NCBI RefSeq assembly: GCF_000423565.1
Contig: NZ_AUIF01000037.1
Coordinates: forward strand, 53,280 to 117,279
Direction: 5' to 3'
Source: Runella zeae DSM 19591
Lineage (GTDB): Bacteria > Bacteroidota > Bacteroidia > Cytophagales > Spirosomataceae
DNA: 64,000 nt
Shown: positions 41,663 through 51,600 of the stretch, one piece after another
Layout: every line of letters starts with the position of its first letter
Position numbering within the stretch: the first letter of the stretch is position 1
Notes under the pieces: model-generated
Told to the model about the DNA's origin: nothing
The model's database searches: none
Seen by the model: the letters and a program-made list of their open reading frames with translations, nothing else
Program-made: the position numbers and the translations under genes

Positions 41663-44443
41663 ATGAAAATATATTTCTACTGGGTTTTGGTTTTTTTGGG
41701 GATTACTCTTGAGGCTGCTGCGCAGTCGAGCAATGTCGTGAGTGACCAAATTTCCCAAGTGAATATCTCTGAAAACTCAGAAGTATTTCAGGATGTAAGT
41801 AAAAGAATGTCTTTTGAGGAAGTTGTCAAACAAAATTTTGTACCTCATCATCATAAGTTATATCAATATTCTTTTTCGTCAAATGTTTTTTGGTTTCGGT
41901 TTCGGATAAACAACAAAAGTAGCCTTGACCACTGGTATTTTTTGTGGAGCGATGCCCTCAATGACCACGTAGATGTGTATGTTCCGACTGCCAAAGGGAC
42001 TTACCGAGTTTTGAGAGGAGGAATGCTCGCACTTCCTTCCGATAAAGCATACAAAGGGCTTTTTCCTTTATTTAATTTAGGCGTTTTGCCTCAAGATAGC
42101 ACCCAAGTTTACTATTTAAGACTCCAAGCAAGCGAGCCTATCAATAGTCAGTTGACTTTGCTTACGCATCAGGCTTTTATTGATCGTATGCCTACTACGC
42201 TAGCTATGGTATGGTTAGTGATAGGGATTCAACTGTTGCGTGTTTTGTACAATATCATTCTGGCTCGTTATATCCGTAATACTTCTTTTAGGTGGTATAG
42301 TTTCCATACGATTATCGTAACACTTTCTGTATTAGGGTCTTTTGGGGTGACGGCTAGTATTTTTAGTGAAATGCCTCAGTTGGCAGCTTTTCTAAATTCG
42401 GCATTTTATCAACTGATGCCTGCTACTTACACTCTTTTTATTTATTCACTGCTCAATGTCCCCCAAAACTATCCACGACTAAAAGGTGCCTTTTTCTTAC
42501 TCGTCAGTTGTAGTATTTTGCAAGTGGCGGCGCATTTGATAGTACCACGGATGTACTTACTGATTTTCAACAATTACTTGTTTTTATTGACCGAATTTTT
42601 TCTGATTGGTATTTCGTTGTATTCACTGGCTAAGCGTTTGCCGGTAAATTTTTACCTTTTGATACCTTGTTTTTTTACGCTGGTACCGTTTATATTTCTC
42701 AATCTGCGCGCTTTGGGGGTGATTCATTATGATTGGATTTACCCTATGATATACATCACCAATTTTCTCGAAATATTGGCTTTGGCTTTGGTATTGGGAA
42801 AAATCATTGAGGCTACAGACCGCGAAAAACTCAAAACCGAAAAAGCACTTTTGGCCGAGAAATTAGAGGCTGAAAAATTGCACGAATTAGATGTTTTGAA
42901 GAGTCGATTTTTTACCAATATTTCTCACGAATTCCGAACCCCTCTGACGCTTTTGGTAGGTCCTCTCAATGATTTTCGTAAAAAATACCCCTCCGAACGC
43001 ATTATCCCTTCTATGCTTCGCAATGTAGAAAGGCTCCAAACCCTCATCAGCCAACTGCTAGATTTGGCCAAGCTTGAATCAAAACAATTGAAAGTAGAAA
43101 TGCAGCAGGGTGACATAAGCTTCTTTTTTCGGTATCTTTTTTCTTCTTTTGAATCCTTGGCCCACAATCGCCAAATTATTTATAGTTACCAACAGTCGCA
43201 CGCTAGTTTTGAAGGGTATTTTGATGCTGATAAAGTCGAAAAAATTGTCACCAACTTACTTTCCAATGCCTTTAAATTTACTCCTACGGGAGGTCGAATT
43301 GAGGCTTTTGTAATGTTTGACAATCAGCATTTTGTTTTACAAATTTCGGATAGCGGTATTGGAATAGAGCAATCCCAAATTCCGCGAATTTTTGAAAGGT
43401 TTTATCAGGCAGATGAAGGAGCAGGCAGGAAATATGAAGGCTCGGGTGTAGGGCTGGCCTTGGTGAAGGAGCAGGTAGAAGTACTCAAGGGCAATATCTC
43501 GGTGGTGAGCGAACTCGGAAAAGGCACTTCTTTTAAAATAACTATACCGATAGATTTTGAAACTTGGAAAAACAACGTCATAGATTCAGAAATACGTCCT
43601 GAACTGATACTTCGCTCGCGTTTGGTAGAAGATAGAGAAGAAACATTCAATCAACCCAAATCCAAAAGTAGCACCCTGCCGTTGTTGCTGGTAGTAGAAG
43701 ATAATCCTGATTTGCAACTATATATTTCCTTGATTTTTGAAAAGAAATTTCAGATAGAGGGTGTCCTCAACGGCAAAGAAGGACTCGAAAAAGCCTTTGA
43801 AATGATACCTGATCTGGTGATTTGTGATCTGATGATGCCTTATCTTGACGGAATTAGCTTTTGTAAAGAGCTTAAAGCAGATACGAGAACCAATCACATA
43901 CCCGTAGTGATGCTTACTGCCAAAGCCACCCTCGAAGACCGCTTGGAAGGATTTGAATCGGGCGCTGACGAATACCTCACCAAACCATTTAATCGGGAAG
44001 AACTGGAGAAAAGAGTCGAAAATTTGGTAAAACAAAGAGATTTGTTGCAGCAAAAGTATAGTCTTCAGTTAGGTAGCGAGACAGCTATGGCTGACCTTAC
44101 GTCAAAAGCAACGGTAGAATCATTGTTTTTACAAAAAGCCGTCGAAGTCGTAGAACGTCATCTAGGGGATAGTAAATTTGATGTGGAGCAGTTTTGTAGA
44201 GAGATGGGGATGAGCCGAACCAACATGCACCGTAAAATGAAGGCCCTCACTCAGCAATCCACGACGGAATTTATCAGACTAATAAGACTTAAAAAAGCGG
44301 CACAGATTTTTCGTGAAAGTGGAGGACGAGTATCGGATGTGGCGATGTTGGTGGGATTTGAAAGCCTGTCTTATTTCTCTAAGTCGTTTCAGGAGCAGTT
44401 TGGAATATCTCCTTCTGAGTATATTATTCAACATCATTCGTGA
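41663..44443 (+). CDS. Second hybrid sensor kinase / response regulator, paralogue
   Basis: 926 residues from the ATG at 41663 (a GTG two codons before is less likely). The domain order is identical to the previous gene: signal peptide, DISMED2-like domain, 7TM, kinase with H422, G boxes (DSGIGIEQSQIPRIFERF, GSGVGLALVKEQ), receiver with D722 and AraC DNA-binding end. The kinase and output parts are well conserved between the two; the sensor halves differ much more. Different ligands with related or shared targets are likely. No sugar-utilisation locus is adjacent; the nearest genes are the M14 peptidases. Confidence 0.92.
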   Translation: MKIYFYWVLVFLGITLEAAAQSSNVVSDQISQVNISENSEVFQDVSKRMSFEEVVKQNFVPHHHKLYQYSFSSNVFWFRFRINNKSSLDHWYFLWSDALNDHVDVYVPTAKGTYRVLRGGMLALPSDKAYKGLFPLFNLGVLPQDSTQVYYLRLQASEPINSQLTLLTHQAFIDRMPTTLAMVWLVIGIQLLRVLYNIILARYIRNTSFRWYSFHTIIVTLSVLGSFGVTASIFSEMPQLAAFLNSAFYQLMPATYTLFIYSLLNVPQNYPRLKGAFFLLVSCSILQVAAHLIVPRMYLLIFNNYLFLLTEFFLIGISLYSLAKRLPVNFYLLIPCFFTLVPFIFLNLRALGVIHYDWIYPMIYITNFLEILALALVLGKIIEATDREKLKTEKALLAEKLEAEKLHELDVLKSRFFTNISHEFRTPLTLLVGPLNDFRKKYPSERIIPSMLRNVERLQTLISQLLDLAKLESKQLKVEMQQGDISFFFRYLFSSFESLAHNRQIIYSYQQSHASFEGYFDADKVEKIVTNLLSNAFKFTPTGGRIEAFVMFDNQHFVLQISDSGIGIEQSQIPRIFERFYQADEGAGRKYEGSGVGLALVKEQVEVLKGNISVVSELGKGTSFKITIPIDFETWKNNVIDSEIRPELILRSRLVEDREETFNQPKSKSSTLPLLLVVEDNPDLQLYISLIFEKKFQIEGVLNGKEGLEKAFEMIPDLVICDLMMPYLDGISFCKELKADTRTNHIPVVMLTAKATLEDRLEGFESGADEYLTKPFNREELEKRVENLVKQRDLLQQKYSLQLGSETAMADLTSKATVESLFLQKAVEVVERHLGDSKFDVEQFCREMGMSRTNMHRKMKALTQQSTTEFIRLIRLKKAAQIFRESGGRVSDVAMLVGFESLSYFSKSFQEQFGISPSEYIIQHHS

Positions 44444-44450
44444 AACCCCT

Positions 44451-44500
44451 AACCCCGGCAACGTTTAAACCCCGGCAACGTTTTGAACGTTGCCGGGGTT
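44451..44500. terminator. Bidirectional terminator built from a repeated 15-bp arm
   Basis: AACCCCGGCAACGTT occurs twice in direct order (44451-44465 and 44468-44482), and once inverted (44486-44500). The second and third copies form a perfect 15-bp stem with a 3-base loop. It lies between two convergent stops (44443 and 44508). Confidence 0.8.
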
Positions 44501-44507
44501 CGCGGAT

Positions 44508-45182
44508 TTAAAGCAGCTCCGTCGGGTCAATCAAACGATGCTTGATGGCAAATAGCACCAAGCCTGCCGAATTGCGCGCTCCTGTTTTTTCAAGTAAGTT
44601 GTTGCGGTGACCATCTACTGTTCTGACACTTATAAACAATTCATCTGCAATCTCTTGCGCTGTTTTCTGTTTACAGATTAAGGTCAAAACTTCGGTTTCG
44701 CGCGAGGTCAGTGTGGAGGGAAGATTATCGGTTAGCAATATCTTTTGTCTTTTGCTATTCATCCGATTTTTCATGGCATTGAGAAAAGCTTCGTTGAAAT
44801 AAAAGTCTTTTTCAATGACAGTATGAATGGCGCGTTCTACTTCTTCGGGTTCTACATTTTTAAAAAGATAGGCATTGACGCCCAACTCCATCAAGTGAGT
44901 CACGAAGCGGTCTTCGCCATAAACCGATAAGATAATGATTTTGACGGAAGGGTAGTCCGTATGTAAAATTTTGGTAGTCTCAATGCCATTGAGTTCGGGC
45001 ATCGATAAGTCGAGCAAAACCACATCGGGCAAAGGAGTGCAGGTAGCAAAGGCATCGATTAAAATTTTGCCATTGTCGGCTTCCAATACCACGCTAATGT
45101 TTTCGAAGGTATTCACAATCGAAGCCATCCCTTTTCGAAAGAGCACTTGGTCGTCGGCGATGGCAACTCGGATAGAAGACAT
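44508..45182 (-). CDS. NarL/LuxR-family response regulator
   Basis: 224 residues. Receiver with acidic pocket ADDQ (10-12), D58 in DVVLLDLSMPELNG and a conserved K in LFKNVEP. LuxR helix-turn-helix: LTSRETEVLTLICKQKTAQEIADELFISVRTVDGHRNNLLEKTG region at ~155-205. It lies 14 bases downstream of the sensor kinase, and the pair is a standard two-component system. Output genes unknown. Confidence 0.94.
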   Translation of the reverse strand: MSSIRVAIADDQVLFRKGMASIVNTFENISVVLEADNGKILIDAFATCTPLPDVVLLDLSMPELNGIETTKILHTDYPSVKIIILSVYGEDRFVTHLMELGVNAYLFKNVEPEEVERAIHTVIEKDFYFNEAFLNAMKNRMNSKRQKILLTDNLPSTLTSRETEVLTLICKQKTAQEIADELFISVRTVDGHRNNLLEKTGARNSAGLVLFAIKHRLIDPTELL

Positions 45183-45196
45183 AAAAAAATGCGGAT

Positions 45197-45997
45197 TTAA
45201 GAGGAGGCCAAAGGTACTCGTACTGTTACGCTAGTACCTTGGTTGGGTTGAGTGATGTATTGTAGGGTACCATCAAACATGCGGGTTCGGGTTTCGATAT
45301 TTTTCAACCCCAAACTTTTTTTCTGATAGGCTTCTTCGTAGTCAAAGCCCCGGCCGTTGTCGGTATAGTGCAGGCAGAGCTCATTGTCTACGGGTTCTAT
45401 TACAATCTCGATTTGGGTAGCTTCGGCGTATTTGATGCTATTGTTGAGAAGCTCTTGTACCAGTCTATACATCATTAGGTTGAGGGTAGAGTGCGCTTGA
45501 GGAATATCTTTGACGCTCCAGTTGATGTCTGCCTCAGTGAGTTCTAGGCTTTTTTCGCACAGACCTTCGATGGCATAGCTAAGTCCAAATTCTTCTAGTC
45601 CACTCGGCAGAAGATCGTTGGAGATTCTTCTGACGCTATCGATGGTATTGTCGATGAGGCTTTTGTATTTATCGGCTAGGTCTGATATTTCGGGCGCTGA
45701 CTTGGATTTGAGGTGCATTTGGCCTACCAAAAGCCGCATCGCCGAAAGTGCCGCCCCGATTTCGTCGTGTAGGTCACGCGCGAGTCTTTTTCTTTCGGAC
45801 TCTATGCCCTCTATCGTACTGTTGATGAGTTCTTGCTGGTATTTCAATTCCATTTTTTTAAAGGTTAGTTCTTGTCTAAACAATCGTTTTTGGTACAAAA
45901 TCATGAAAACCACTACGCACCCCACCAACAGCAACATCACGAAAGTCCCACCGAAAATAGCAAGGTATAAATCTATTTCAGACGAGGACTGTACCAT
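45197..45997 (-). CDS. Sensor histidine kinase (HisKA_3 type)
   Basis: 266 residues from the ATG at 45997; that start overlaps the upstream membrane protein gene by 25 bases. A single membrane segment (~11-35), then the dimerisation helix with H77 in RKRLARDLHDEIGAALSAMR, the N-box MMYRLVQELLNNSIKYAEAT and ATP lid YTDNGRGFD, GLKNIETRTRMF. It has almost no extracellular part, so it probably senses through a partner. The upstream membrane protein is a good candidate. Confidence 0.9.
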   Translation of the reverse strand: MVQSSSEIDLYLAIFGGTFVMLLLVGCVVVFMILYQKRLFRQELTFKKMELKYQQELINSTIEGIESERKRLARDLHDEIGAALSAMRLLVGQMHLKSKSAPEISDLADKYKSLIDNTIDSVRRISNDLLPSGLEEFGLSYAIEGLCEKSLELTEADINWSVKDIPQAHSTLNLMMYRLVQELLNNSIKYAEATQIEIVIEPVDNELCLHYTDNGRGFDYEEAYQKKSLGLKNIETRTRMFDGTLQYITQPNQGTSVTVRVPLASS

Positions 45998-46623
45998 AAA
46001 CCAATTCCAATAAAAATATGTAAAAGGGCAAAAACACAAGCATGTAAGCCCCAAGACATGTAATTAAAAGCTTTGTTTTCGTTGAGAATGGCATTGCTTA
46101 GAATAAACAGCACGAGACTTCCTGCAAAATAGAACAGAAATCCGGTATTTATCCAAAAAATGGGACATTTTTCTGGTCGTTTAGTATTTAATTCGATGAG
46201 CATCTTGTAGAAATACATCATCGAAAAAACAATAACCAAAACACATTCAAGCCCTCTAGCGTATGTATTGAACTCGGTGAGTTTTTGAAAAAAAGTAGAA
46301 CTGACAACCGCAAAAACCGTAAAAAATACCATCAGCGAAGGTACTAGCCAGCGTGGATAAAACCTCCCAAATAGTGCATGATAAAACAAAGCAATGATAT
46401 TGAGTTCAAAAACGGTATAGAAATGTATCAAGATGAGGTTGTTGCCAAGGGCTTTTGTCAAAAAATAAGCCAAAATCTGCGCCAACACACTCAGCCCTAA
46501 AAACGCAACGATATACCAAAGGGCTTGTTTAAGGAAACGAAACCGTACAAGGGCAATGGTAATAGGCAGCGCTAAGAAAAAAGGACTGTAATACAACATC
46601 CACATCAAGAACCCTTCTATCAT
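45973..46623 (-). CDS. Polytopic membrane protein, likely sensor partner
   Basis: 216 residues with about six to seven hydrophobic helices and short loops. I recognise no named domain. The gene overlaps the histidine kinase start by 25 bases and leads the three-gene operon (membrane protein, kinase, regulator). The kinase lacks a sensing domain, so this protein may provide it; this is inference from gene order. Similar arrangements are common in Cytophagales genomes. Confidence 0.6.
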   Translation of the reverse strand: MIEGFLMWMLYYSPFFLALPITIALVRFRFLKQALWYIVAFLGLSVLAQILAYFLTKALGNNLILIHFYTVFELNIIALFYHALFGRFYPRWLVPSLMVFFTVFAVVSSTFFQKLTEFNTYARGLECVLVIVFSMMYFYKMLIELNTKRPEKCPIFWINTGFLFYFAGSLVLFILSNAILNENKAFNYMSWGLHACVFALLHIFIGIGLWYSPRLK

Positions 46624-46716
46624 AGCTTTGTTTTTCGCGGTAATCTGCAGATTTTTAGTTAACTGATTTGTTGTTGAATTCTATTCAATCAACTGATATT
46701 CAAAGTTTTTGTGTAG

Positions 46717-47211
46717 TTATTGGCAAGGAATGTCGCTATCGCCTTCAATGAAAAGTGGACTTTTAGGGTCGCAAATGGGAGGGCAGGGGCGAGTTACGTC
46801 AAATAGTTCGAAATTATATTTTTCCATGCGTTCTTCCTTCCAATTATATACCTCTTGCTCGCCAATCAAATCCACGATTATATGTTTTTCGTCTTCTTTG
46901 GCATGAGGGTCAATCGTACCCTTACGAGCAGCACTTGCAAATACCAAGCAAGCTTCTTGGCCGGTTGGAGATTCGGGGTTTGGTTTTACGCCTATGTACA
47001 CCCTCGCAAATTCTGTATCGGTCTGGGCAAGCAACTCCACAAAATCGGCGCGACGTACTACAAACCCTCTCATTTCGGCTGGTTTAAATTGCTTTTTTTG
47101 GTCTTCTGGAAGGTTGATCCACGCACTTACCCAATCTTGAGCGTCTGCCAAATCTACTACTACTGATTTCCACTCATCTACTAGATTTGAAGGTGTGTTT
47201 TCTTGTGCCAT
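46717..47211 (-). CDS. Conserved hypothetical cytoplasmic protein
   Basis: 164 residues, acidic, no signal peptide or membrane helix. Notable parts are LPEDQKKQFKPAEMRGFVVRR, ARVYIGVKPNPESPTGQEAC and a cysteine-proline-rich C-terminus (TRPCPPICDPKSPLF, ending DIPCQ). The pattern of Cys at the end could bind a metal, but there is no known motif. I do not recognise a family. A single gene with an AT-rich upstream region. Confidence 0.6.
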   Translation of the reverse strand: MAQENTPSNLVDEWKSVVVDLADAQDWVSAWINLPEDQKKQFKPAEMRGFVVRRADFVELLAQTDTEFARVYIGVKPNPESPTGQEACLVFASAARKGTIDPHAKEDEKHIIVDLIGEQEVYNWKEERMEKYNFELFDVTRPCPPICDPKSPLFIEGDSDIPCQ

Positions 47212-47734
47212 AATTTCAATAAAAGATTAGAGTTTTTTAAAGTGTTGAAAACTAATATATTAAATATAAAATAGGATAAAGTGTTTCCCATCGCAGCTTT
47301 TGGGGCAGCTCTATCGAGCTGTAATTTATATATAAATACACAAAGCTAAAGGGCTTAGATAGGATTTTAATAGGTAAAAATGCCTGTTTTTGGATACAGG
47401 TAAAAATACGGGCAAAGCATACGCATAAGTGCGTGATTTTAAAAATAGGTATTTAAGCGGGTAGAATTCAACGCCACATTTGACAATTTTGCCCTGCTCA
47501 ATAAGAGCATTGCTCAACGTTATGAAAATTATTATCTAAACCACTACCGTAAATGAGACGGCTTTCAAAGTCGTCTCTTCATTTCCATAGTACAATACAC
47601 ACTAAAAGGAGTTTGGCTGCGGCCTGATTTTGGGAAATGGAACATTGGGGTTAAAGAATGCAACATGGGCGTTAACGAGAGCACTGCTTGAGACGTAGGT
47701 TTGTATCATAATTTTAACTTTAGTTGAAAATGTT
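47212..47734. other. 523-base repeat-bearing gap
   Basis: Contains a 20-base repeat (47504-47523) also found at 48402-48421 with two changes. A hairpin GAGACG...CGTCTC at 47555-47577 includes CTTT/AAAG. The first pair of 21-base repeats lies at 47639-47680. The 63-residue minus-strand frame at 47326-47517 is not convincing. Confidence 0.55.
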
Positions 47735-48342
47735 ATGAAAAGTTTAATCTCAGCAGTTATTATGAGTTGGCTCGCACCGTCGCCTACTCAAGCGCAAGAA
47801 CTTGCTTTGGTGAACAAACCCACCAAACAAGCAAGTGTAGCTCACTACACTCCTGTAGTGTCTCCTGCCCATTCAAATCCCGACTTGTCGTCCCAAGCCG
47901 CAGGATATACTCCTTGGCTACGAGATTTTTCGGAACACATGGCCAAGTATATGGTTTATCCTAGCCGCGGACGCGCTTATGACATCAGCGGGAAGATGTA
48001 TGTCAAAATCGGTATTACGCCGCAAGGGGGAGTCAAAGTAGTAGGTTTTTTGAACTCTTTGGGGGAAGATTTTGAGGAGGCGATTAGAGAGGCTATTGCC
48101 CACATTCCCCAAGATATCATAAAACCTTTGGGGTTCAACATGGCCACCTCCTTACGCGTAGTAGTACCAGTGAGTTTTAAAAGTTCTCCCTTCAAGGAAT
48201 AAGAATATTGTATTATTTCTAGTTGGGAATATAACATAGTTGAGATTTGGAACATTTGAGTAAAGAAATGACACATTAGAGTTAATGTTTTTTGGTGTTT
48301 GGCACATTAGAGTAAAAGAATGGGACATGCTTGCTAACACTT
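47639..48342 (+). repeat. Three pairs of ~21-bp direct repeats flanking a gene
   Basis: Units near the consensus GGvACATTrGAGTwAAAGAAT start at 47639, 47660, 48249, 48270, 48301 and 48322. Within each pair the spacing is exactly 21. All have the same orientation. Spaced repeats of this kind resemble the multiple transposase-binding sites at IS21-family ends, but no IS21 genes are here. They could also be operator arrays. Confidence 0.6.
47735..48202 (+). CDS. Secreted protein with TonB-C-like domain
   Basis: 155 residues with a signal peptide (MKSLISAVIMSWLAPSPTQAQ). After a flexible stretch, the C-terminal ~90 residues (HMAKYMVYPSRGRAYDISG, KMYVKIGITPQGGVKVVGFL, DFEEAIREAIAHIP) follow the TonB C-terminal domain: YP at the first helix, GxVxVxFxI strand, then a helix that ends IP. 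Such domains in short periplasmic proteins lack the membrane anchor of true TonB. Flanked on both sides by the 21-bp repeats. Role unknown. Confidence 0.62.
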   Translation: MKSLISAVIMSWLAPSPTQAQELALVNKPTKQASVAHYTPVVSPAHSNPDLSSQAAGYTPWLRDFSEHMAKYMVYPSRGRAYDISGKMYVKIGITPQGGVKVVGFLNSLGEDFEEAIREAIAHIPQDIIKPLGFNMATSLRVVVPVSFKSSPFKE

Positions 48343-48401
48343 TTTTTGTGGTGACTGTACTTTTGGGTAGGTTTTGTGCAAGCACTCCAAACACTAAACA
48401 C

Positions 48402-48421
48402 AGAGCTTTACTCAACGTTAT
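48402..48421. repeat. Second copy of a 20-bp repeat
   Basis: AGAGCTTTACTCAACGTTAT matches 47504-47523 (AGAGCATTGCTCAACGTTAT) at 18 of 20 positions, same orientation. The two copies bracket the 21-bp repeats and the TonB-like gene, ~900 bases apart. Confidence 0.6.
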
Positions 48422-48457
48422 AAATTCTTTTTAAACCCTTTTCGCTATCTTCTAGCA

Positions 48458-48589
48458 ATGATGTATTTATTGATACCAATCACCCTAGTTGGAATTGGCT
48501 ATTGGGTTGCTACCGCCAAAAGTCCCAACAAAGAAATGTATGCTCCAGAAGAGTACCTCAGGAGACTGAGGAATCCCCCCAAGTCCTAA
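48458..48589 (+). CDS. Small single-pass membrane protein
   Basis: 43 residues: a hydrophobic N-terminal helix (MMYLLIPITLVGIGYWVATA) and a charged tail (KSPNKEMYAPEEYLRRLRNP). It has the look of a real short protein: clean start, membrane segment, hydrophilic end, and a stem-loop that begins at its stop codon. I do not recognise a family. Confidence 0.5.
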   Translation: MMYLLIPITLVGIGYWVATAKSPNKEMYAPEEYLRRLRNPPKS

Positions 48590-48609
48590 GTTTTGAAACT
48601 TAGTGGGGG
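48576..48609 (+). terminator. Hairpin overlapping the stop of the small gene
   Basis: CTAAGTTT (48586-48593) pairs with AAACTTAG (48596-48603), extended by C5/G5 runs on the outside (48576-48580, 48605-48609). It includes the stop codon at 48587-48589. No T run follows. Confidence 0.55.
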
Positions 48610-48646
48610 TCGGTAAAATACATTGACCTTTTAACTTTTTCAGAAA

Positions 48647-51600
48647 ATGATCTTTTCTTCTACAAGAATATTTTGCTTGTGGGGGTTGCTGTTTGCAGTA
48701 AATTTACTGTATGCCTCTCCCTACAATACAAAGCGTGTAACTAACAAAAAACATGTTGCCGCTTCCGCTGCTGATACGCTATATATATGGACAGGAGCAG
48801 TCAATACCGACTGGAACAACCAAAACAACTGGCTCGTAGATGGTAGCGTCCCCGCCGCGCCTCCTACATTTGGTTCGACTCAAGGAAAATACACTAAGAT
48901 TCCAGCCTTGAGCAACAACAACTATCCCGAAATCAATAGCTCATCTGGGGCGCGCGCTTTGCTCATAGAGGAGGATGCCAAAGTCACTATCCTTAGCGGT
49001 GGGACACTAAAAGTAGTAGGCAGCGCTACGGATGGTGTGCAGAACTATGGCCTTATTACCAACAACGGAAGCATGGAAGTAGATTCGGCTTACAACGATG
49101 GAGTACTCAACTATGCAGGGGCGTCGATTGTCAATACCGCTACTTTCACCATTAACAATGGGTTGGGCAATCGCCTCGAAAATTATGGATATATCACCAA
49201 CAGCGGCACTTTTGAGGTAGCAGGTGGAATCGAAGCTTCTTTTATAAATCACCCCAATGCGAGGCTTATCAATACCCAAAGCTTTACGTCAAGGGGCGGA
49301 GCAAATGGTGCCCTTGAAAATTCGGGAAAAATTGATAATTATGAGCAATTCAGCTTAGTAGGGGGGTATTTGGGTACCGTATGTATTAATTTGGACACAT
49401 TATATAACCATACTGGAGGAACTTTTTCGATAAATGGAGGAAGGCAAAGCCTTCTTGATAATGGGAAATATATCAAAAATGAGGGGACGATGAATATTAG
49501 TAGAACAGGAAATACGGATGCTAATGTGTATGCTATTATCAACCGTGAAGGGGCTAGTATCTACAATACCCTAAGTGCCACATTGACAAATAGTTCTTTT
49601 ACTCAAGCGGGTTTTGAAAACAGTGGTTATATCAAAAATGAAGGTACGTGGACACTTAGGGATATGGGAGGGTCGGCTCAACTTTTAAAAAATACAAGCC
49701 AAGGCGAAATTCGCAACGAGGGTAGTTGGGTCGTTTCAAATACTAGTGGAAATAGTGTTAGAAATGAGGGGAAAATTTCAAATGGACCCTCTTCTAGTCT
49801 GTCTTTGAGTGATATGTCAACTAATCAATCTATTCGTAACTATGGTACATTTTTGAGCGAAGCAGGATGTCATTTAACTATGTCTGGTATGGGGTCTTCA
49901 TCAATCATAAATTATGAAGGTGCTACTTTTTGTAATGAATGTAGCACAACGGTTGGTTCCCTATCAGGACCTGTTTTTGAAAATTATGGGCGTATGAAGC
50001 ATACAAAAGGTAGTGTAACAATAGAGAGTGCGTTGAGCTCGCTGCTTCGCAATGAGGGCTATTGCTATTTGAATATAGAAATTAATAATCCCGATGGGAG
50101 TGGGATGAGTACTGTTATAGCTAATACTGACTCCCTGATTCTAGGCCCAGATACGTACATAAATTTTACAAACTCAGCAAGAACATTGCGAATATTAAAT
50201 AATTACTCTACGGGCTATGTATATAGTGAGGCGCGGATAGAAGTGTTTGATCAGATGAATACAGCTATCCAAAATGACGGTAAGATGATTTTGGCTGCTT
50301 CATCTCACATCAAAACTGTTGCTCTCGGAGCACCTATCACTAATGGCGGCGAACTTCTAAATCAAGGGACCATTTTGTTGGATAAGGCCATGACAGGTTT
50401 TTCCAATACGGGTACTTTCACCAATGAAGGCCATATCAACGTTAATCGATTTGGAAGTTATTCATTAAATAATACCGGAACTTTTACGAATAAAGGTCAT
50501 TTCGAAACGGGCAATTCTACTAAAGGTATCTTCAACGACGGCGGAATCATCGAAAACCAAAACGTGATGGAAATAGATTCGGTTTTTGAGAATGCTATTT
50601 CCCAACAAGGGGCAAACAGCACTTTTACCAATACCACTACGGGTAAAATTTACATTGATTTTGTATTCCAAAATGGTATCAAAAATGACGCTGGTTCTTT
50701 TGTCAACAATGGCGAAATCTACGTAGCTCAATCAGATACAGTTGCTTTGGCAGGAGTCGAAAACAGTGGGACTTTTGAAAACAATAAACTGATACGTATC
50801 GGAGGAACTGGTAAAATAGGAATGGGCATCAAAAACTTGGGTACTTTCAACAACAAAGCCCAAAGTAGTCTTTATCTAAAAAGCGCAACGGGTTTGGGAA
50901 TAGAAAATCAAGGTGGCGCTTTCGACAATCAAGCCTGTGCGTATATAGAATCAGAACAGGCAATCGTCAACACCTCTGGTACTTTCACCAATGGTGGAAT
51001 CATTCGCAAACTCAATGACGCCATCGTACAGGCTAGTAGCATCGGCACCAATACGGGGAACGTCGTCAACGAAGATTCTGATACTTTTACATTTGCGGGA
51101 AGCAATGCGCCACTCCTAGTATCTATCAGCAGTAGCGATGATGCACTGTGTATCAATAGCAGTCGAACACTTACGGCCACTCCATCAGGAGGTAGCTTTA
51201 GCATCACAGGGCCTGGTACTTTGGTGGACAATCAACTGACGGCCACAGGTGCAGGAACTATCCAAATCACCTACACCTTTGTAAGTGCCGAAGGATGTCA
51301 GTTTCCGCCTATACAGCAAACAATAGAAGTCCCCGCTTTGCCCATCATCACCAATGTAGCAGTGACACAGCCCAATTGTGGCACTACGGGTAGTATTGTG
51401 GTCACGGCCACTGGTACGGGTACTATCGAATATAGCAAAGACAACGGAGCGAATTGGCAAGCTTCTTCAACTTTTAGCAATCTCAGCGGAGGAAGTTATC
51501 AGGTCAAAGCAAGGTTTGTTGGAGAAGAGGTATGTATTGTAAGCTATGTTAGCAATCCAGTAGTCCTTCAAAATAGTGGTAGTTTGAGCATTTTTAATGT

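Noticed and set aside
47326..47517. 63-residue minus-strand frame in the 47-kb gap
   Set aside because: Low complexity, no homology pattern, and no promoter or neighbour support.
47639..48342. CRISPR-like repeats
   Set aside because: Units are adjacent without spacers, imperfect, and split by a gene.
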